From contig MAAN01000005.1 of NCBI GenBank assembly GCA_002163135.1, positions 1 to 59,041 on the forward strand: 59,041 nucleotides of DNA. Direction: 5' to 3'. Shown here piece after piece: positions 1-8,862 of the stretch; the stretch's first letter is position 1, and every line of letters begins with the position of its first letter. The translations under genes and the position numbers were made by a program. A model generated the notes under the pieces. That model was not told the origin of the DNA and did not search any database. It was given only the letters and a program-made list of their open reading frames with translations. The DNA comes from Alphaproteobacteria bacterium 46_93_T64 (GTDB taxonomy: Bacteria; Pseudomonadota; Alphaproteobacteria; Sneathiellales; Sneathiellaceae).

Positions 1-49
1 AGCCTTGTTACTAGAGCCGCCTGTCTGCATTTGCGGCACACAAACCTAC

Positions 50-123
50 TGGGGAATCGTCTAATGGTAGGACAACGGACTCTGACTCCGTCAATCGTGG
101 TTCGAGTCCACGTTCCCCAGCCA
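50..123 (+). tRNA. tRNA-Gln (anticodon CTG)
   Basis: The 74-nt sequence folds as a full cloverleaf. The acceptor arms TGGGGAA and TTCCCCA pair, the anticodon stem ACGGA/TCCGT encloses the loop CTCTGAC with anticodon CTG, and the T-arm carries GGTTCGAGTCC. Discriminator base G and an encoded CCA end follow. It reads glutamine codon CAG. No gene precedes it in the window. Confidence 0.95.
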
Positions 124-391
124 ACATAAACCCTTAGAAAACAAAACACGTTTAAAGACGACAGGGCGTCCGACCTTGTATGTGTATCCGTAACTATGAC
201 AGGATTATGACGAAGCCGATTCAAAAGAACCAAATCTTCCAAGTTTTTGAAATTAAAATCCCTGTATTTCTGCGACGAACAGATTTCTAATCTAGGATTG
301 GCGAAGTCTAAGTTATTTACACTTCCACATTGCTCAATCAAGGAACTCTTGCGCCCACGTACTAAGCGAGCCTAATATATGGGGCGGTTTT

Positions 392-613
392 GTGGTTAAG
401 GAATTTACCCTGCTCGGAAGCCCTGAAAGTAAGCGAATGAAGTTTCTTGAAACTGTTACTAAATTCAAGTTGTCTATTTCAACTGCTGTGGTAGCGCTAG
501 TCATTTGCGCGTTTGGATATATTAATTCCTATGATGATCCGCTAATTAGCTTTTTGATATTTGAACTATTTTTTTTACAATCTGTTTCGTCGAAGAATTA
601 CATAAGGTTTTAA
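392..613 (+). CDS. Possible small membrane protein, unrecognised
   Basis: This open frame of 73 codons starts with GTG. It encodes two hydrophobic stretches (about residues 28-44 and 51-62) after a charged N-terminus. I recognise no family and see no convincing ribosome binding site before the GTG, so it may be chance. The DNA around it (124-735) has no better gene; if this frame is not real, the whole stretch is non-coding. Confidence 0.22.
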   Translation: MVKEFTLLGSPESKRMKFLETVTKFKLSISTAVVALVICAFGYINSYDDPLISFLIFELFFLQSVSSKNYIRF

Positions 614-735
614 CGGGAAAGTCGGGGCTATTCAGTTAGATTATAATCAACTAAAATTCTCCTAGCTATAGGAGGCGCTTACTTCCATACAATCTGAAAA
701 TAATCTAGTGGCATCTAAGTCTCACTATGACGGGT

Positions 736-1062
736 TTATGACTTTGTTTCTCCCACCCAACGATTTTCAACCACCTGATAATGTGTTACAAAATGATCAG
801 GATCGAGTTCGTACTTATCATCTTCTGGATAGAGTCTAGCGATTGAAATGTCATCCCCAGCGAATGCTGTGATCTGCTCAAGGTTCTCCCAGTAGGAAAT
901 CAAAGTGATTTCTACAGAAAACTCGAGGTCGCGGGTCAGTATCTGAGCTCCCTGAAAGCCTATTGTTTCCGATGTTTCCTTTACCCCCGTTTGATAGAGA
1001 TGATCGATGAACCCCTGTTTATGAGCCAGTGGACATCTGGCCTTCCATTCTCGTGCTATCAT
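736..1062 (-). CDS. Antibiotic biosynthesis monooxygenase (ABM)-fold protein
   Basis: The 108-residue protein has the size and pattern of a single-domain ABM / dimeric alpha-beta barrel protein. An N-terminal strand (IAREWKARCP) is followed by a helix with LYQTG, a strand around GFQGAQIL, EFSVEITLISYW (the usual strand ending in W) and a final strand HFVTHYQVVE. Such proteins act as small monooxygenases or heme/quinone-binding enzymes; the substrate cannot be told here. The ATG is preceded by GGAAAG at good spacing. It stands alone, with no co-oriented neighbour. Confidence 0.7.
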   Translation of the reverse strand: MIAREWKARCPLAHKQGFIDHLYQTGVKETSETIGFQGAQILTRDLEFSVEITLISYWENLEQITAFAGDDISIARLYPEDDKYELDPDHFVTHYQVVENRWVGETKS

Positions 1063-1248
1063 TTCAGCTTTCCGGTGCTTTACATAAAGAATTTAGGCTA
1101 CATGAGAACTCATTAGTCCGTTGTAAAGTTCGAACTTAAGCTATGCCTGCCTAGCAATACAGAATTATCCTGACTTGTTCGAGACACTCATTATGAGGCT
1201 CTACGTCCAACCTCAAGTCGCTGGGGAATAGGACGAGGCCGTTTATTT

Positions 1249-1276
1249 TTGACAGAATTTTGTGTGGACATATATT
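1249..1276 (+). promoter_or_regulatory. Candidate sigma-70 promoter
   Basis: A perfect -35 box TTGACA is separated by 16 bases from TATATT. It lies about 120 bases upstream of the small membrane-protein gene starting at 1399, in the otherwise gene-free interval 1063-1398. That interval also contains a C-rich run near 1300 and nothing else I can interpret. Confidence 0.4.
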
Positions 1277-1398
1277 CATCCCGTCGTAATCTCCAAGTCC
1301 CCCCCCTACCCCCTATCTTTTTGAAAATCAGTCGACAACATGCGCAATCATTAAGAGCATTACTTGTTCAAAACAACTAACAATATTGGTAACAGAAA

Positions 1399-1671
1399 AT
1401 GACCTTAAAAGTACTTAGAGTAGTAGCATTCACATTCTTTTCTTGCTTATGCTTGTTTTCGGCAACGACTGCCAACACTGGATATTGGGATCAGAAATTG
1501 GGTGGAGGTGTGCACCCGCTAGCGGCGTTAGGTGGACTAGTCGCGGTTGCTCTTTTTGCAGCTTTTATATTTTTCAGAGATCGCCACGATCAATTGCTGT
1601 GGGATTTCTTGCCACTAGTATTTTGGTTTTTCGCCATCGTCTCTGGAGGCTTTCTAGTTTTTCTCAGTTAG
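1399..1671 (+). CDS. Small membrane protein, unrecognised
   Basis: The 90-residue protein has three hydrophobic segments: an N-terminal signal-like or anchor helix (about 5-22), a second helix around ALGGLVAVALFAAFIFF, and a third near the C-terminus (LVFWFFAIVSGGFLVFL). The short linker FRDRHDQ between helices 2 and 3 should face the cytoplasm. No family was recognised. The ribosome binding site is weak, but a good promoter lies 120 bases upstream. An alternative overlapping frame at 1443 looks like a shadow. Confidence 0.45.
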   Translation: MTLKVLRVVAFTFFSCLCLFSATTANTGYWDQKLGGGVHPLAALGGLVAVALFAAFIFFRDRHDQLLWDFLPLVFWFFAIVSGGFLVFLS

Positions 1672-1769
1672 CCAATTAATGATCAACCTGCCCATTAGCC
1701 CAACCCACGCGAGACAGTTCAATGAGACACACAAAATGTACTATTTGGGTTGTTAACGCTGCCTCGAGA

Positions 1770-1799
1770 CGTTAGACTCTTAACCTCTAGAGTCTAACG
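1770..1799. repeat. Perfect 11-bp inverted repeat (hairpin)
   Basis: CGTTAGACTCT and its exact complement AGAGTCTAACG flank an 8-base loop. There is no T-run on either side, so it is not a classical terminator. It lies between the small membrane-protein gene and the convergent phosphatase gene. Confidence 0.7.
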
Positions 1800-1928
1800 A
1801 TACACAAAGAGGCCTTTAATGATCTATGGCTACACCCGAGTAAGCACCGTTAGGGGTACTTGCTAGCGGCTAAACGAAATAAGAAAAAAAGAGCCAATCA
1901 ATAAGATTTCCGCAACTTATCGGAGAAC

Positions 1929-2513
1929 CTAGACTTCCGCCATTTTCCAAATCATGTCACGTAACGTAAACCGATATGGTGTTGCATTCTTGGCGGGTTT
2001 TGGTGCGCCGAAGAGTTGATCGCAAAGTGCGCTCATGACGCCGTAATGACTGACGATTAGGATTTTTTGAGCGGGAAATTCGGATAACCATTGATTAGTC
2101 GTCTTCAAGACGCGGGAACAAACTTGATCCCACTCTTCGGCATCATCGGGCAAGGATGTGCTGGACGCAATGTCGAGGCCGGTGCTGCCTTCGGGGACAA
2201 TGTCACTGACTAGGCGGCCTTCAAGGCTGCCGAAATTGCGCTCTATCAGATTGAGGTCAGTTTGAACGGGGATGCGTAGTTTTTCTGAAACCACCTGAGC
2301 CGTTTGATAGGCCCGTTTTAACGGGCTGGTGACAATCAAATCGACGCCTTCACTGGCTAACTGAGTGGCTGCGGCATGGGCTTGCGCCAACCCGCTCGCG
2401 TTCAAGGGACGATCAGAGCGTCCTTGCAGCAGACCATCCAGATTCCAGTCAGTTTGACCGTGGCGTAGGAACAGAAATTCATTGGTTTTATGCAGTGGCT
2501 GTATTTGGTTCAT
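1929..2513 (-). CDS. Histidine phosphatase family protein (phosphoglycerate-mutase-like)
   Basis: The hallmark phosphohistidine motif LRHGQTDWN lies near residue 16, followed by GLLQGRSDRPLNASG, the usual 'l.G..D.pLt..G' stretch. The second catalytic histidine is in ILIVSHYGVM. The family removes phosphate from small molecules or proteins through a covalent phosphohistidine; this one is cytoplasmic, with no signal peptide. I place the start at ATG 2513 because homology begins there. A TTG further upstream (2549) adds a Cys-rich, unconserved leader. It is a single gene, so the substrate is unknown. Confidence 0.85.
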   Translation of the reverse strand: MNQIQPLHKTNEFLFLRHGQTDWNLDGLLQGRSDRPLNASGLAQAHAAATQLASEGVDLIVTSPLKRAYQTAQVVSEKLRIPVQTDLNLIERNFGSLEGRLVSDIVPEGSTGLDIASSTSLPDDAEEWDQVCSRVLKTTNQWLSEFPAQKILIVSHYGVMSALCDQLFGAPKPAKNATPYRFTLRDMIWKMAEV

Positions 2514-2853
2514 TGGAGAATTTGTACAGGAGCACTGAGCGCGGTTCAAGCAACCGATCTACTTTCCCACCTTTAAAATATAAAGACAGCAGGGCGCAAC
2601 ATTGTAAGTGCCGATCGACCTTCATGTTATTTCGTTTGAGTGGCTGCGGCATTCAAGCCAGATACACCACCTACTCTAAGGTTAAAACAAGCTAAATCGT
2701 TTCACCATAAGGTAGATCGAGAAACATTTCACTCCTAGGATATTCACTTGTATGCTAGGCACACACATTCGAAAACCTTACACGCCAGATCTCATTTCCG
2801 TTTGTTTTCAACATCTTACAGTCGGTCACTTAGGGCCCTAGTTCCTCATCCAA
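2514..2853. other. Gene-free interval
   Basis: About 340 bases separate the phosphatase start and the end of the TetR gene. It presumably holds the phosphatase promoter on the minus strand. I see no RNA gene, repeat or credible small ORF; the frame at 2495-2695 is a shadow without a start signal. Confidence 0.5.
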
Positions 2854-3426
2854 TCAAATGTCGAGGAATTTAGTCACTTCCCTGATATAGGTCTTTAAGT
2901 CACCTTCTACCTGAATACGGTTGTCTACAATAAGAGATGCCAATCCGTGAACAATTGACCATGCAGAATCCGAAGCAAAATCCACACCTGATATTTTTTG
3001 GACGGCCCCTTCCATGCAACCGAATGCCGCATTAGCTTCAATCGAATATGATTCACTTTTCGGAAATTCTGCGATGACATCACCAAACATCAATCTAAAG
3101 AGCGCTTTATTTTCTATAGCAAATTCAACGTAAGCCACTCCCATATTGGATAAAACATACCTATATTCTTCTGTACTTTCGCACTCCTTCAACTCGGATG
3201 AAAGGGCATACTTGAGCTTGGAAAAGCCTACAGCGGCAACTTCCACCAACAAGGCGCTTTTATCTTTAAAATGTGCGTAAGGCGCGGCCTGACTGACACC
3301 TGTTTTTTTTGCAATATTTCGAAGAGTTACTTTATCTAGACCCTCAGTAACAAGTGTATCGAGGGCCGTCATTAGCAATGCGTTTCGAAGATCGCCATGA
3401 TGGTATGTACGTTTTGCTGTGTTCAT
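2854..3426 (-). CDS. TetR/AcrR-family transcriptional regulator
   Basis: The N-terminal TetR helix-turn-helix is clear: YHHGDLRNALLMTAL, then TLRNIAKKTGVSQAAPYAHFKDKSALL. It is followed by a ligand-binding C-terminal half of about 130 residues of the kind seen in TetR_C (WHG) members. The length of 190 residues is normal. The gene is divergent from the carotenoid oxygenase gene, and a 14-bp inverted repeat lies between them, so it probably represses itself and the oxygenase until a small hydrophobic ligand binds. The likely start is ATG 3426; GTG 3432 is also possible. Confidence 0.9.
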   Translation of the reverse strand: MNTAKRTYHHGDLRNALLMTALDTLVTEGLDKVTLRNIAKKTGVSQAAPYAHFKDKSALLVEVAAVGFSKLKYALSSELKECESTEEYRYVLSNMGVAYVEFAIENKALFRLMFGDVIAEFPKSESYSIEANAAFGCMEGAVQKISGVDFASDSAWSIVHGLASLIVDNRIQVEGDLKTYIREVTKFLDI

Positions 3427-3450
3427 AACCACATTCTGTACCGCACGTTC

Positions 3451-3491
3451 TTTACATTGTTAAGTTTTATTTGCAATCTTAACACTGTAAA
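3451..3491. promoter_or_regulatory. Inverted-repeat operator between TetR and carotenoid oxygenase genes
   Basis: The half-sites TTTACATTGTTAAG (3451-3464) and CTTAACACTGTAAA (3478-3491) are complementary at 13 of 14 positions. They sit between the divergent starts, just upstream of a candidate -10 box TATACT (3507-3512) for the oxygenase. The arrangement is typical for a TetR-family repressor controlling both directions. Confidence 0.7.
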
Positions 3492-3542
3492 GTTACTGTT
3501 CTAAAATATACTAAATCAATTCATCTGGAGAGGGAGAGAACC

Positions 3543-4988
3543 ATGGCGATGGAAACAGCGGGAAATACGGCATTAGATTGGCGCATGACATTAGGTCAAA
3601 CTTTGGCTGAAGAATATGACTATGCACCTGAGATAGAGGGTAAAATTCCCGAAGGATTATCTGGTGCTCTCTATCGCAATGGACCCGGCCGGTTTGATCG
3701 TGGAGGACGTCGTAAGCAAAGTCTTCTTGACGGTGATGGCATGATACAGGCCTTTTATATATCCGATGGCAAAGCCCAATACAAAAACCGCTTCGTGAGA
3801 ACTGAAAAGTTCCTTCAAGAAGAAAAATCCGGAAAACTAACCAATGAAACCTGGGCAACGCAGGCTCCTGGTGGATTTTTAATGAATTTGGGTCTTCCGA
3901 AAATCAAAAGTCAGGCTGGAGTAACGCCGGTTTATCGAAATGACAAACTCTACGCGTTTGACGAAGTATCCGCGCCTTACGTTCTCGATGGCGATAATCT
4001 TAATACCCTCGGCACCGAAGAGATCGGAACGATAAATCTAAAGAATTATAAAGCCCATACGAAGATTGACCCCATAACGGGGGATTGGACCCTGTTCGGG
4101 GCAGAATTTGGGCGTTTTATGAAAGCCCAATTTATTATTCAAAGTAAAACCGGAGACATAAAGAGCGAATTTTCCTTTAATCTTCCCAGATCAGCCTACA
4201 TGCATGATTTCTTTCAGACCGAAAATTATGTCATGTTGAACCTTCATCCAGCTGACTTGAAGCTGGCCCCAACACTGACAGGTATGTCCAGTTTTGTGGG
4301 ATCCCTTAGTTGGAAACCCGAACGTGGTAATCTTCTCGTAATTATGCACAAAAGCGGGACACAGGAGCCAATCGTTATTGAAGCTCCAACAGCTTGGATG
4401 TGGCACAGTTTTAATAGTTACGAAGTTGGAAATACAATAATTGCCGATTTCGTTGGCTTTGATGAACCAGATCACTTTTTGGGAGAAGATGCAGCGTTTA
4501 AAGCAATTATGAACGGATCACTAGGCGTTTCAAATTCAAAGGGACTCGCGCGTCGCTACGAAATTGATTTAACCGCAAAAAAAATAAAGGAAAGTATCGT
4601 TTCTGAAAAAGCGTTCGAATTTCCAACGATAAACATGTCACGAGTAAGCCGCGACTATCAATTTGGCTATACTTCTATGGGGATTGAAAACAACGTTTTC
4701 CATTCAGCACTAGCACGAACAGATTTTCAAACAGGTTCAGTCAGCAGCTATGATTTTGGAGATATGTGCCATGTCGGCGAACCTATCTTCGCTCCCGACC
4801 CAACAGCAGTCAACGACGAAGGAAAAGGCTGGTTAATGACAGTTGGTTTGAATGGGAAAACAGGTAAAAGCTTTTTGGCAATACTTGAGGCTTGCGCATT
4901 GGAAAATGGCCCTGTTGCCACACTCTCGCTTACGCACCACACGCCATTCAGTTTTCATGGCTTCTGGCGAGACAAATCGGTTAGTTAG
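3543..4988 (+). CDS. Carotenoid cleavage oxygenase (RPE65 / lignostilbene dioxygenase family)
   Basis: The 481-residue protein has the family length and the four iron-ligand histidines: H172 (YKAHTK), H221 (YMHDFF), H288 (MWHSFN) and H472 near the C-terminus (SFHGFW). The opening GALYRNGPGRFDRGG and LLDGDGMIQAF are family signatures. These iron(II) enzymes cleave a double bond in carotenoids, apocarotenoids or stilbenes with oxygen; the substrate is not identifiable. The start follows a strong GGAGAGGGAGAG site. The divergent TetR gene and intervening operator suggest substrate induction. The last 4 bases overlap the end of the convergent small gene. Confidence 0.93.
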   Translation: MAMETAGNTALDWRMTLGQTLAEEYDYAPEIEGKIPEGLSGALYRNGPGRFDRGGRRKQSLLDGDGMIQAFYISDGKAQYKNRFVRTEKFLQEEKSGKLTNETWATQAPGGFLMNLGLPKIKSQAGVTPVYRNDKLYAFDEVSAPYVLDGDNLNTLGTEEIGTINLKNYKAHTKIDPITGDWTLFGAEFGRFMKAQFIIQSKTGDIKSEFSFNLPRSAYMHDFFQTENYVMLNLHPADLKLAPTLTGMSSFVGSLSWKPERGNLLVIMHKSGTQEPIVIEAPTAWMWHSFNSYEVGNTIIADFVGFDEPDHFLGEDAAFKAIMNGSLGVSNSKGLARRYEIDLTAKKIKESIVSEKAFEFPTINMSRVSRDYQFGYTSMGIENNVFHSALARTDFQTGSVSSYDFGDMCHVGEPIFAPDPTAVNDEGKGWLMTVGLNGKTGKSFLAILEACALENGPVATLSLTHHTPFSFHGFWRDKSVS

Positions 4989-5236
4989 GAGCGTTTACCC
5001 AATTTTCCAACAATACCTGTAATTTCACCGAGTTCTTTGGAAAGGTTAGACATGCTTCTAGCCTTTTCCAATAAGGTATCGGAATTCTTTTCAGCAACTG
5101 TTTCTGCGAGCATATCCAACGCAGCCAGATTAGCCATGTTTGCCCGATCAGCAACAGTTTTCCTGCTCATAGTAGGTGTTTTTGAGAAGTCAGATTTCAA
5201 ATCACTGACAAGTGCTTCAAGTTCGACCTGATGCAT
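4985..5236 (-). CDS. Small coiled-coil protein, unrecognised
   Basis: The 83-residue, highly charged, mostly helical protein has no Cys, no signal peptide and no family I recognise. The ATG at 5236 follows a GAGGG ribosome site; a GTG lies one codon upstream. The stop overlaps the stop of the carotenoid oxygenase gene on the other strand. The amphipathic pattern (LDMLAETVAEKNSDTLLEKA) suggests a helical bundle or partner-binding protein. Confidence 0.55.
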   Translation of the reverse strand: MHQVELEALVSDLKSDFSKTPTMSRKTVADRANMANLAALDMLAETVAEKNSDTLLEKARSMSNLSKELGEITGIVGKLGKRS

Positions 5237-5477
5237 CACGTTATCCCTCTATATTCAACCCCTCGGCCTTTCCCTACCCAGTAAGAAAAAACCCGTAGAA
5301 AAAACCTACCCCTATTCTCTAAATAATTCCTTAACAGGTGCTTTTCGACAAATTTCAATAAATTTTAAAAAAAATATTTTGCAAACAGGTTCTTAACTAT
5401 TTTAGGCGAAAGTCCCCTCATGCTTTACACGGCATGGGTATCTAAACGTTTGAAACAAAACGAAATCGGGGGCAGAC

Positions 5478-5816
5478 ATGAGTGCAGAAAATTCAGATAA
5501 TAGACGGGAACACAAGCGCATACTGGTTTCCAAAGCGACTTTAGTTAAAACTGACAATAAAGAATTTTCCGGACGTATCCTAAACATCTCGGCAGGTGGT
5601 GCAGGTATTTGTATGGATGTTCAATTGGTGGACAGTACGCATATCACAGTCAATATCGAAAATGTTGGTATGATTCCGGCCAAAGTTGTACGCAAGATGA
5701 AAGACGGCGTTGGCGTGAAATTTGAAATTTCCAAAGAGAAAGAAAAGCGTTTCATTGAACAAATTACTGAAATTGTTGAATTAAAGCGCAATGAAGAGGC
5801 AAATAAAATAGCCTAA
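5478..5816 (+). CDS. PilZ domain protein
   Basis: A single PilZ domain of 112 residues carries the c-di-GMP-binding signature: an N-terminal RR..R box (NRREHKRI), then the second motif NISAGGAGI, where D/NxSxxG is expected, and a C-terminal strand/helix VGVKFEISKEKEKRFIEQI. It probably senses c-di-GMP and acts on motility, adhesion or polysaccharide output. The presence of HfaB-like and adhesin genes at 55-59 kb fits such signalling, but there is no direct link. The ATG is preceded by GGGGG. A low-GC spacer separates it from the upstream genes. Confidence 0.85.
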   Translation: MSAENSDNRREHKRILVSKATLVKTDNKEFSGRILNISAGGAGICMDVQLVDSTHITVNIENVGMIPAKVVRKMKDGVGVKFEISKEKEKRFIEQITEIVELKRNEEANKIA

Positions 5817-5920
5817 CTATTTGTTTCTAAAAAATCTCAGAAACTTTTGTAACAAATTTGCAATAAACGTATACTCCTCAAAAAAAGAATAAAAGATTCT
5901 TAATTAAGAGGGGCCGAAAT

Positions 5921-6676
5921 ATGAGTAATGTAAGTAGTTCTGTTGGAATTGGGGGAGAATTCAATGCTACGAAAAACCCTCCGATCTTCCTTTGGCTTTA
6001 TTTTCCACCTGTAATGATTGCTGCCAGCTTAATCTTGCGTGTCAGTAATCCCGACTTTTATTATTCCTACATGGAGGGTGAACTCGGGATTGTTGAAAAC
6101 GCAACAGTACTTCTACTCCTGCCCGCATTCCTGTTTGCTCTTAGTGCGTTCATAATGGCGCGCAGCCTGAACAACCCTTTACTACTCGGCTGGATACTCC
6201 TGAATACTATCGGGTGTTTCTATTTCATGGGAGAGGAAGCCAGCTGGGGACAACACTGGTTTGGTTGGTCAAACGAGGGAATTTTTGCAGATCACCCACG
6301 CGGTGAAACCAATATCCACAATACAAATCACTGGTTCGATCAAAAACCGAAAGTACTTGTTGAATTTTGGACGATGATTGGTGGCATAATTGTGCCCGCT
6401 TGGCTCTGGATCAAGAGTAGAAAATTGACTGCCAGCAGTAGTAATATTTGGTATTGGATTTGGCCTACATATGTCTGTTTTCCAACTGCTGTAATTTGTC
6501 TTATCGTTAAAAACATCGAGCGAGGAAGGCAGTCATTTCACTTAGATTTCGCGCCCCCATTTGATATTCGATTTAGCGAACCACAGGAATATTATTTCGG
6601 TTTATTTTTCTTAATATACATGCTTTCCTTATTCTTGAGAGTTCGGCAAGAAAAGCAATCGCAGAGCAATATTTAA
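5921..6676 (+). CDS. Polytopic membrane protein with GEEASWGQ motif
   Basis: The 251-residue protein has about six hydrophobic segments. A conserved-looking block GEEASWGQHWFGW, followed some 30 residues later by ETNIHNTNHW, matches a pattern I have seen in an uncharacterised bacterial membrane-protein family (GEE.SWGQ...E.NlHN). The polar cluster of Glu, Gln, His and Trp between membrane segments suggests a catalytic or metal site at the membrane face, but no function is known to me. A strong ribosome site, GAGGGG, precedes the ATG. The stop overlaps that of the convergent gene by four bases. Confidence 0.6.
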   Translation: MSNVSSSVGIGGEFNATKNPPIFLWLYFPPVMIAASLILRVSNPDFYYSYMEGELGIVENATVLLLLPAFLFALSAFIMARSLNNPLLLGWILLNTIGCFYFMGEEASWGQHWFGWSNEGIFADHPRGETNIHNTNHWFDQKPKVLVEFWTMIGGIIVPAWLWIKSRKLTASSSNIWYWIWPTYVCFPTAVICLIVKNIERGRQSFHLDFAPPFDIRFSEPQEYYFGLFFLIYMLSLFLRVRQEKQSQSNI

Positions 6677-6927
6677 CCACCTTGTCGCCCGGCATATAAC
6701 ATTTGTCGGGCGTCTTTATAGAATTCCTCTGCAAGCAGCATTTCAGCCCGTAATTCAGCTAGCGACTTATTTGTATCTTCCTCAGATAATTCTGCTGCGT
6801 CAGCAAAACTTGACAGTTGTTCCACCCCTGACTTGGCAGCAAGAGCGAGCCCTTTTTGCAAGTAAGCAGCCTTCCGGTTTTCGATCCAATGCAATAAAGC
6901 ATCCACTTGTTCCTGAGTAATTTCCAT
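6673..6927 (-). CDS. Small helical protein, unrecognised
   Basis: The protein of about 84 residues is strongly helical and acidic/alanine-rich (ITQEQVDALLHWIENRKAAYLQKG). No family was recognised. The start could be ATG 6927 or a GTG at 6978, which would add 17 residues; I prefer the ATG, since the added piece is basic and unlike the rest. The stop overlaps the convergent membrane-protein gene. Confidence 0.5.
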   Translation of the reverse strand: MEITQEQVDALLHWIENRKAAYLQKGLALAAKSGVEQLSSFADAAELSEEDTNKSLAELRAEMLLAEEFYKDARQMLYAGRQGG

Positions 6928-7085
6928 TTTTCTTGCCCAAAATGCATATGTTTTATGCGTTCTTACCTTCGAAGACACGAACTATTAACCTTGCATGCTT
7001 ATTACAGAAATTATAGTAAAATTAATCGGAATATCAGAACAACCATGATAAAGTTTTTTGTCACAGGTTGCACAAAGGTTCGCTA

Positions 7086-8351
7086 ATGACTTCGCTTACT
7101 CCTCAAGAAATAGTAATTATGCTGGAGCAACACAAAAAGTGGCTGCGCAACCCAAAAGAGGGCAAGCAAGCTGTTTTCAAACAGGTGGACTTGTCTGGTG
7201 CAAATCTCGAAGGCGCAAAACTTCAAAAATCGGTTTTTTCGGGTTGTCGCTTGTCGCGCGCTATTCTTCGCGGCGCCAACCTAATTTCTGCAGATCTATT
7301 TGCTGTGGATTTTACAAAAGCTGACCTTACAAACGCGCTTTTAATTCGCGCCGATTTACGTGGGGCCGAACTCCGGGGGGCACGGCTTAACGGTGCAAAT
7401 CTACAAGAGGCCGATTTCAGAGGCGGCTCAATGATCCTTGCGGGCGGTAAAACTGTTACTTTCGGATCTTCAAATCTTTCTGATTCAGATATGGAAGATG
7501 TTATTGCAGAAAAAGCGAACCTGACAGGCGCCAATCTATCAGGAGCCCAGCTCACCAATGCCAATCTCGCATATTCTCAGCTTGGTGGAGCTGATCTATC
7601 CGGGTCTCACCTTGAGAATGCGTCGCTGTTGGGTGCAGATATGTCCAACTGCAATCTAGCGAATTCAAACCTCAAAGGTGCTGATCTATCTGATTCCAAT
7701 TTGTCAGGCGCAAATGTTGAAGGCTGCGAACTTTCCTCAGCAATCTTGCGCGGAGCTAATCTCGATGGCGTTGAACTAGAAGAAGATCAAAAAATCAAAA
7801 AGGTCGAAGCAGTGGCGCCTACGGCGACACCTATCTCACCCAATCTCAAGGCTATTTTGGAGCTTCATTTCAAATGGGTTGCTTCAAACGGGGGATCAGG
7901 GGAAAGAGCAGACTTACAGGACATGGACCTTTCGAATATGGATCTAAGTAACTGTGCCCTAAGCGGTGCAAATATGCGTGGATCAGACCTCTCCAACACT
8001 AATTTACAAGGATCTCAGATGGTGATGACTGATATGTCTCACTGCAAATTACTCAATGTAAATATGTCCAACACTGTTATGGAAGGGATCAATCTGACAC
8101 GAGCCAACCTATCCAAAGCAAATCTCACAGGTGCTATGATAACTGCTGTGGACTTAAAGGGCCCAAAAGGAGAACCAATGGGCAAGAAATGGCCCGCAAA
8201 CCTTGCCGCAACCGATTTTAGAGGTGCGATCCTAAAAAATGCTGACATGACCGAAGCCAACCTGATTGATGCCAACTTTCTAGGAGCTGATCTAACGGGC
8301 GCCGTAATGAAAAATGCCATTATTGAAGATACAAAGTTTGATCCTCAATAA
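7086..8351 (+). CDS. Pentapeptide-repeat protein
   Basis: The 421-residue cytoplasmic protein contains two long runs of A(D/N)LxX pentapeptides (for example ANLEGAKLQK, ADLTNALLIR, ADLRGAELRG), roughly residues 35-235 and 275-415. A non-repeat linker rich in K, A, P and T (EEDQKIKKVEAVAP) separates them. Each half starts with a similar helix (LEQHKKWLRN and LELHFKWVAS), so the protein looks like an internal duplication. Such repeats fold as a right-handed quadrilateral beta helix. Some members mimic DNA and protect gyrase, but here the role is unknown. ATG 7086 is preferred over TTG 7068. Confidence 0.88.
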   Translation: MTSLTPQEIVIMLEQHKKWLRNPKEGKQAVFKQVDLSGANLEGAKLQKSVFSGCRLSRAILRGANLISADLFAVDFTKADLTNALLIRADLRGAELRGARLNGANLQEADFRGGSMILAGGKTVTFGSSNLSDSDMEDVIAEKANLTGANLSGAQLTNANLAYSQLGGADLSGSHLENASLLGADMSNCNLANSNLKGADLSDSNLSGANVEGCELSSAILRGANLDGVELEEDQKIKKVEAVAPTATPISPNLKAILELHFKWVASNGGSGERADLQDMDLSNMDLSNCALSGANMRGSDLSNTNLQGSQMVMTDMSHCKLLNVNMSNTVMEGINLTRANLSKANLTGAMITAVDLKGPKGEPMGKKWPANLAATDFRGAILKNADMTEANLIDANFLGADLTGAVMKNAIIEDTKFDPQ

Positions 8352-8372
8352 ACCAAGTTTTAAACAGCAGGT

Positions 8373-8675
8373 TTAGTAAATCTTTTTTTCAGCCACACCG
8401 ACTTTGTGCTCATAAATATGCACGAAGTACCCCGCCATCGGATTGCGCTCCAAGTATTCTTTCAAGTAATCCCGGCAGGCCATACTCGCATCTCGGATTA
8501 TATACTGCCATAGCGGCTCCATGGGACCTGTACGGGTGTCATGATGCGGAATACTGACGGATCCCCCCCACTCCACATTAAAACCCGATAGGTAGTTTTC
8601 TGCATAGTGGCAAAAGACAGACGCTTCATCAATTTTAACGCCTGATTTATTTTCGAAACATAACCGTAAATCCAT
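8373..8675 (-). CDS. Conserved-looking hypothetical protein
   Basis: The 100-residue protein starts with a beta-type stretch MDLRLCFENKSGVKID. The middle carries PHHDTRTGPMEPLWQYI and a helix RDYLKEYLERNPMAGYF, and the protein ends in K-rich residues. The His/Trp-rich centre looks conserved, but I do not recognise a family. There is no signal peptide. It is monocistronic and convergent with the pentapeptide gene. Confidence 0.5.
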   Translation of the reverse strand: MDLRLCFENKSGVKIDEASVFCHYAENYLSGFNVEWGGSVSIPHHDTRTGPMEPLWQYIIRDASMACRDYLKEYLERNPMAGYFVHIYEHKVGVAEKKIY

Positions 8676-8862
8676 GAAAGTTACTCCGTTCAGGGTAAAT
8701 TCAGTGTTTTAAGTGTCGCAGTCTAAGTAACGCGGCAAATATAAATAAACATTTGTCTCTTTGCCAACGTCGCTATCAATCCAGATTGCCTCACCCAGTA
8801 TATTCTCTAAAGTATACATAAAATACTAATTCTTACACTGATATCCAGCATCGAGTTGCACT

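Noticed and set aside
1305-1320. C-rich run as a G-quadruplex
   Set aside because: Only two long C tracts are present, not the four needed.
7223-7564. Minus-strand frames opposite the pentapeptide gene
   Set aside because: Ser/Ala/Arg-rich mirror of pentapeptide codons; shadow only.
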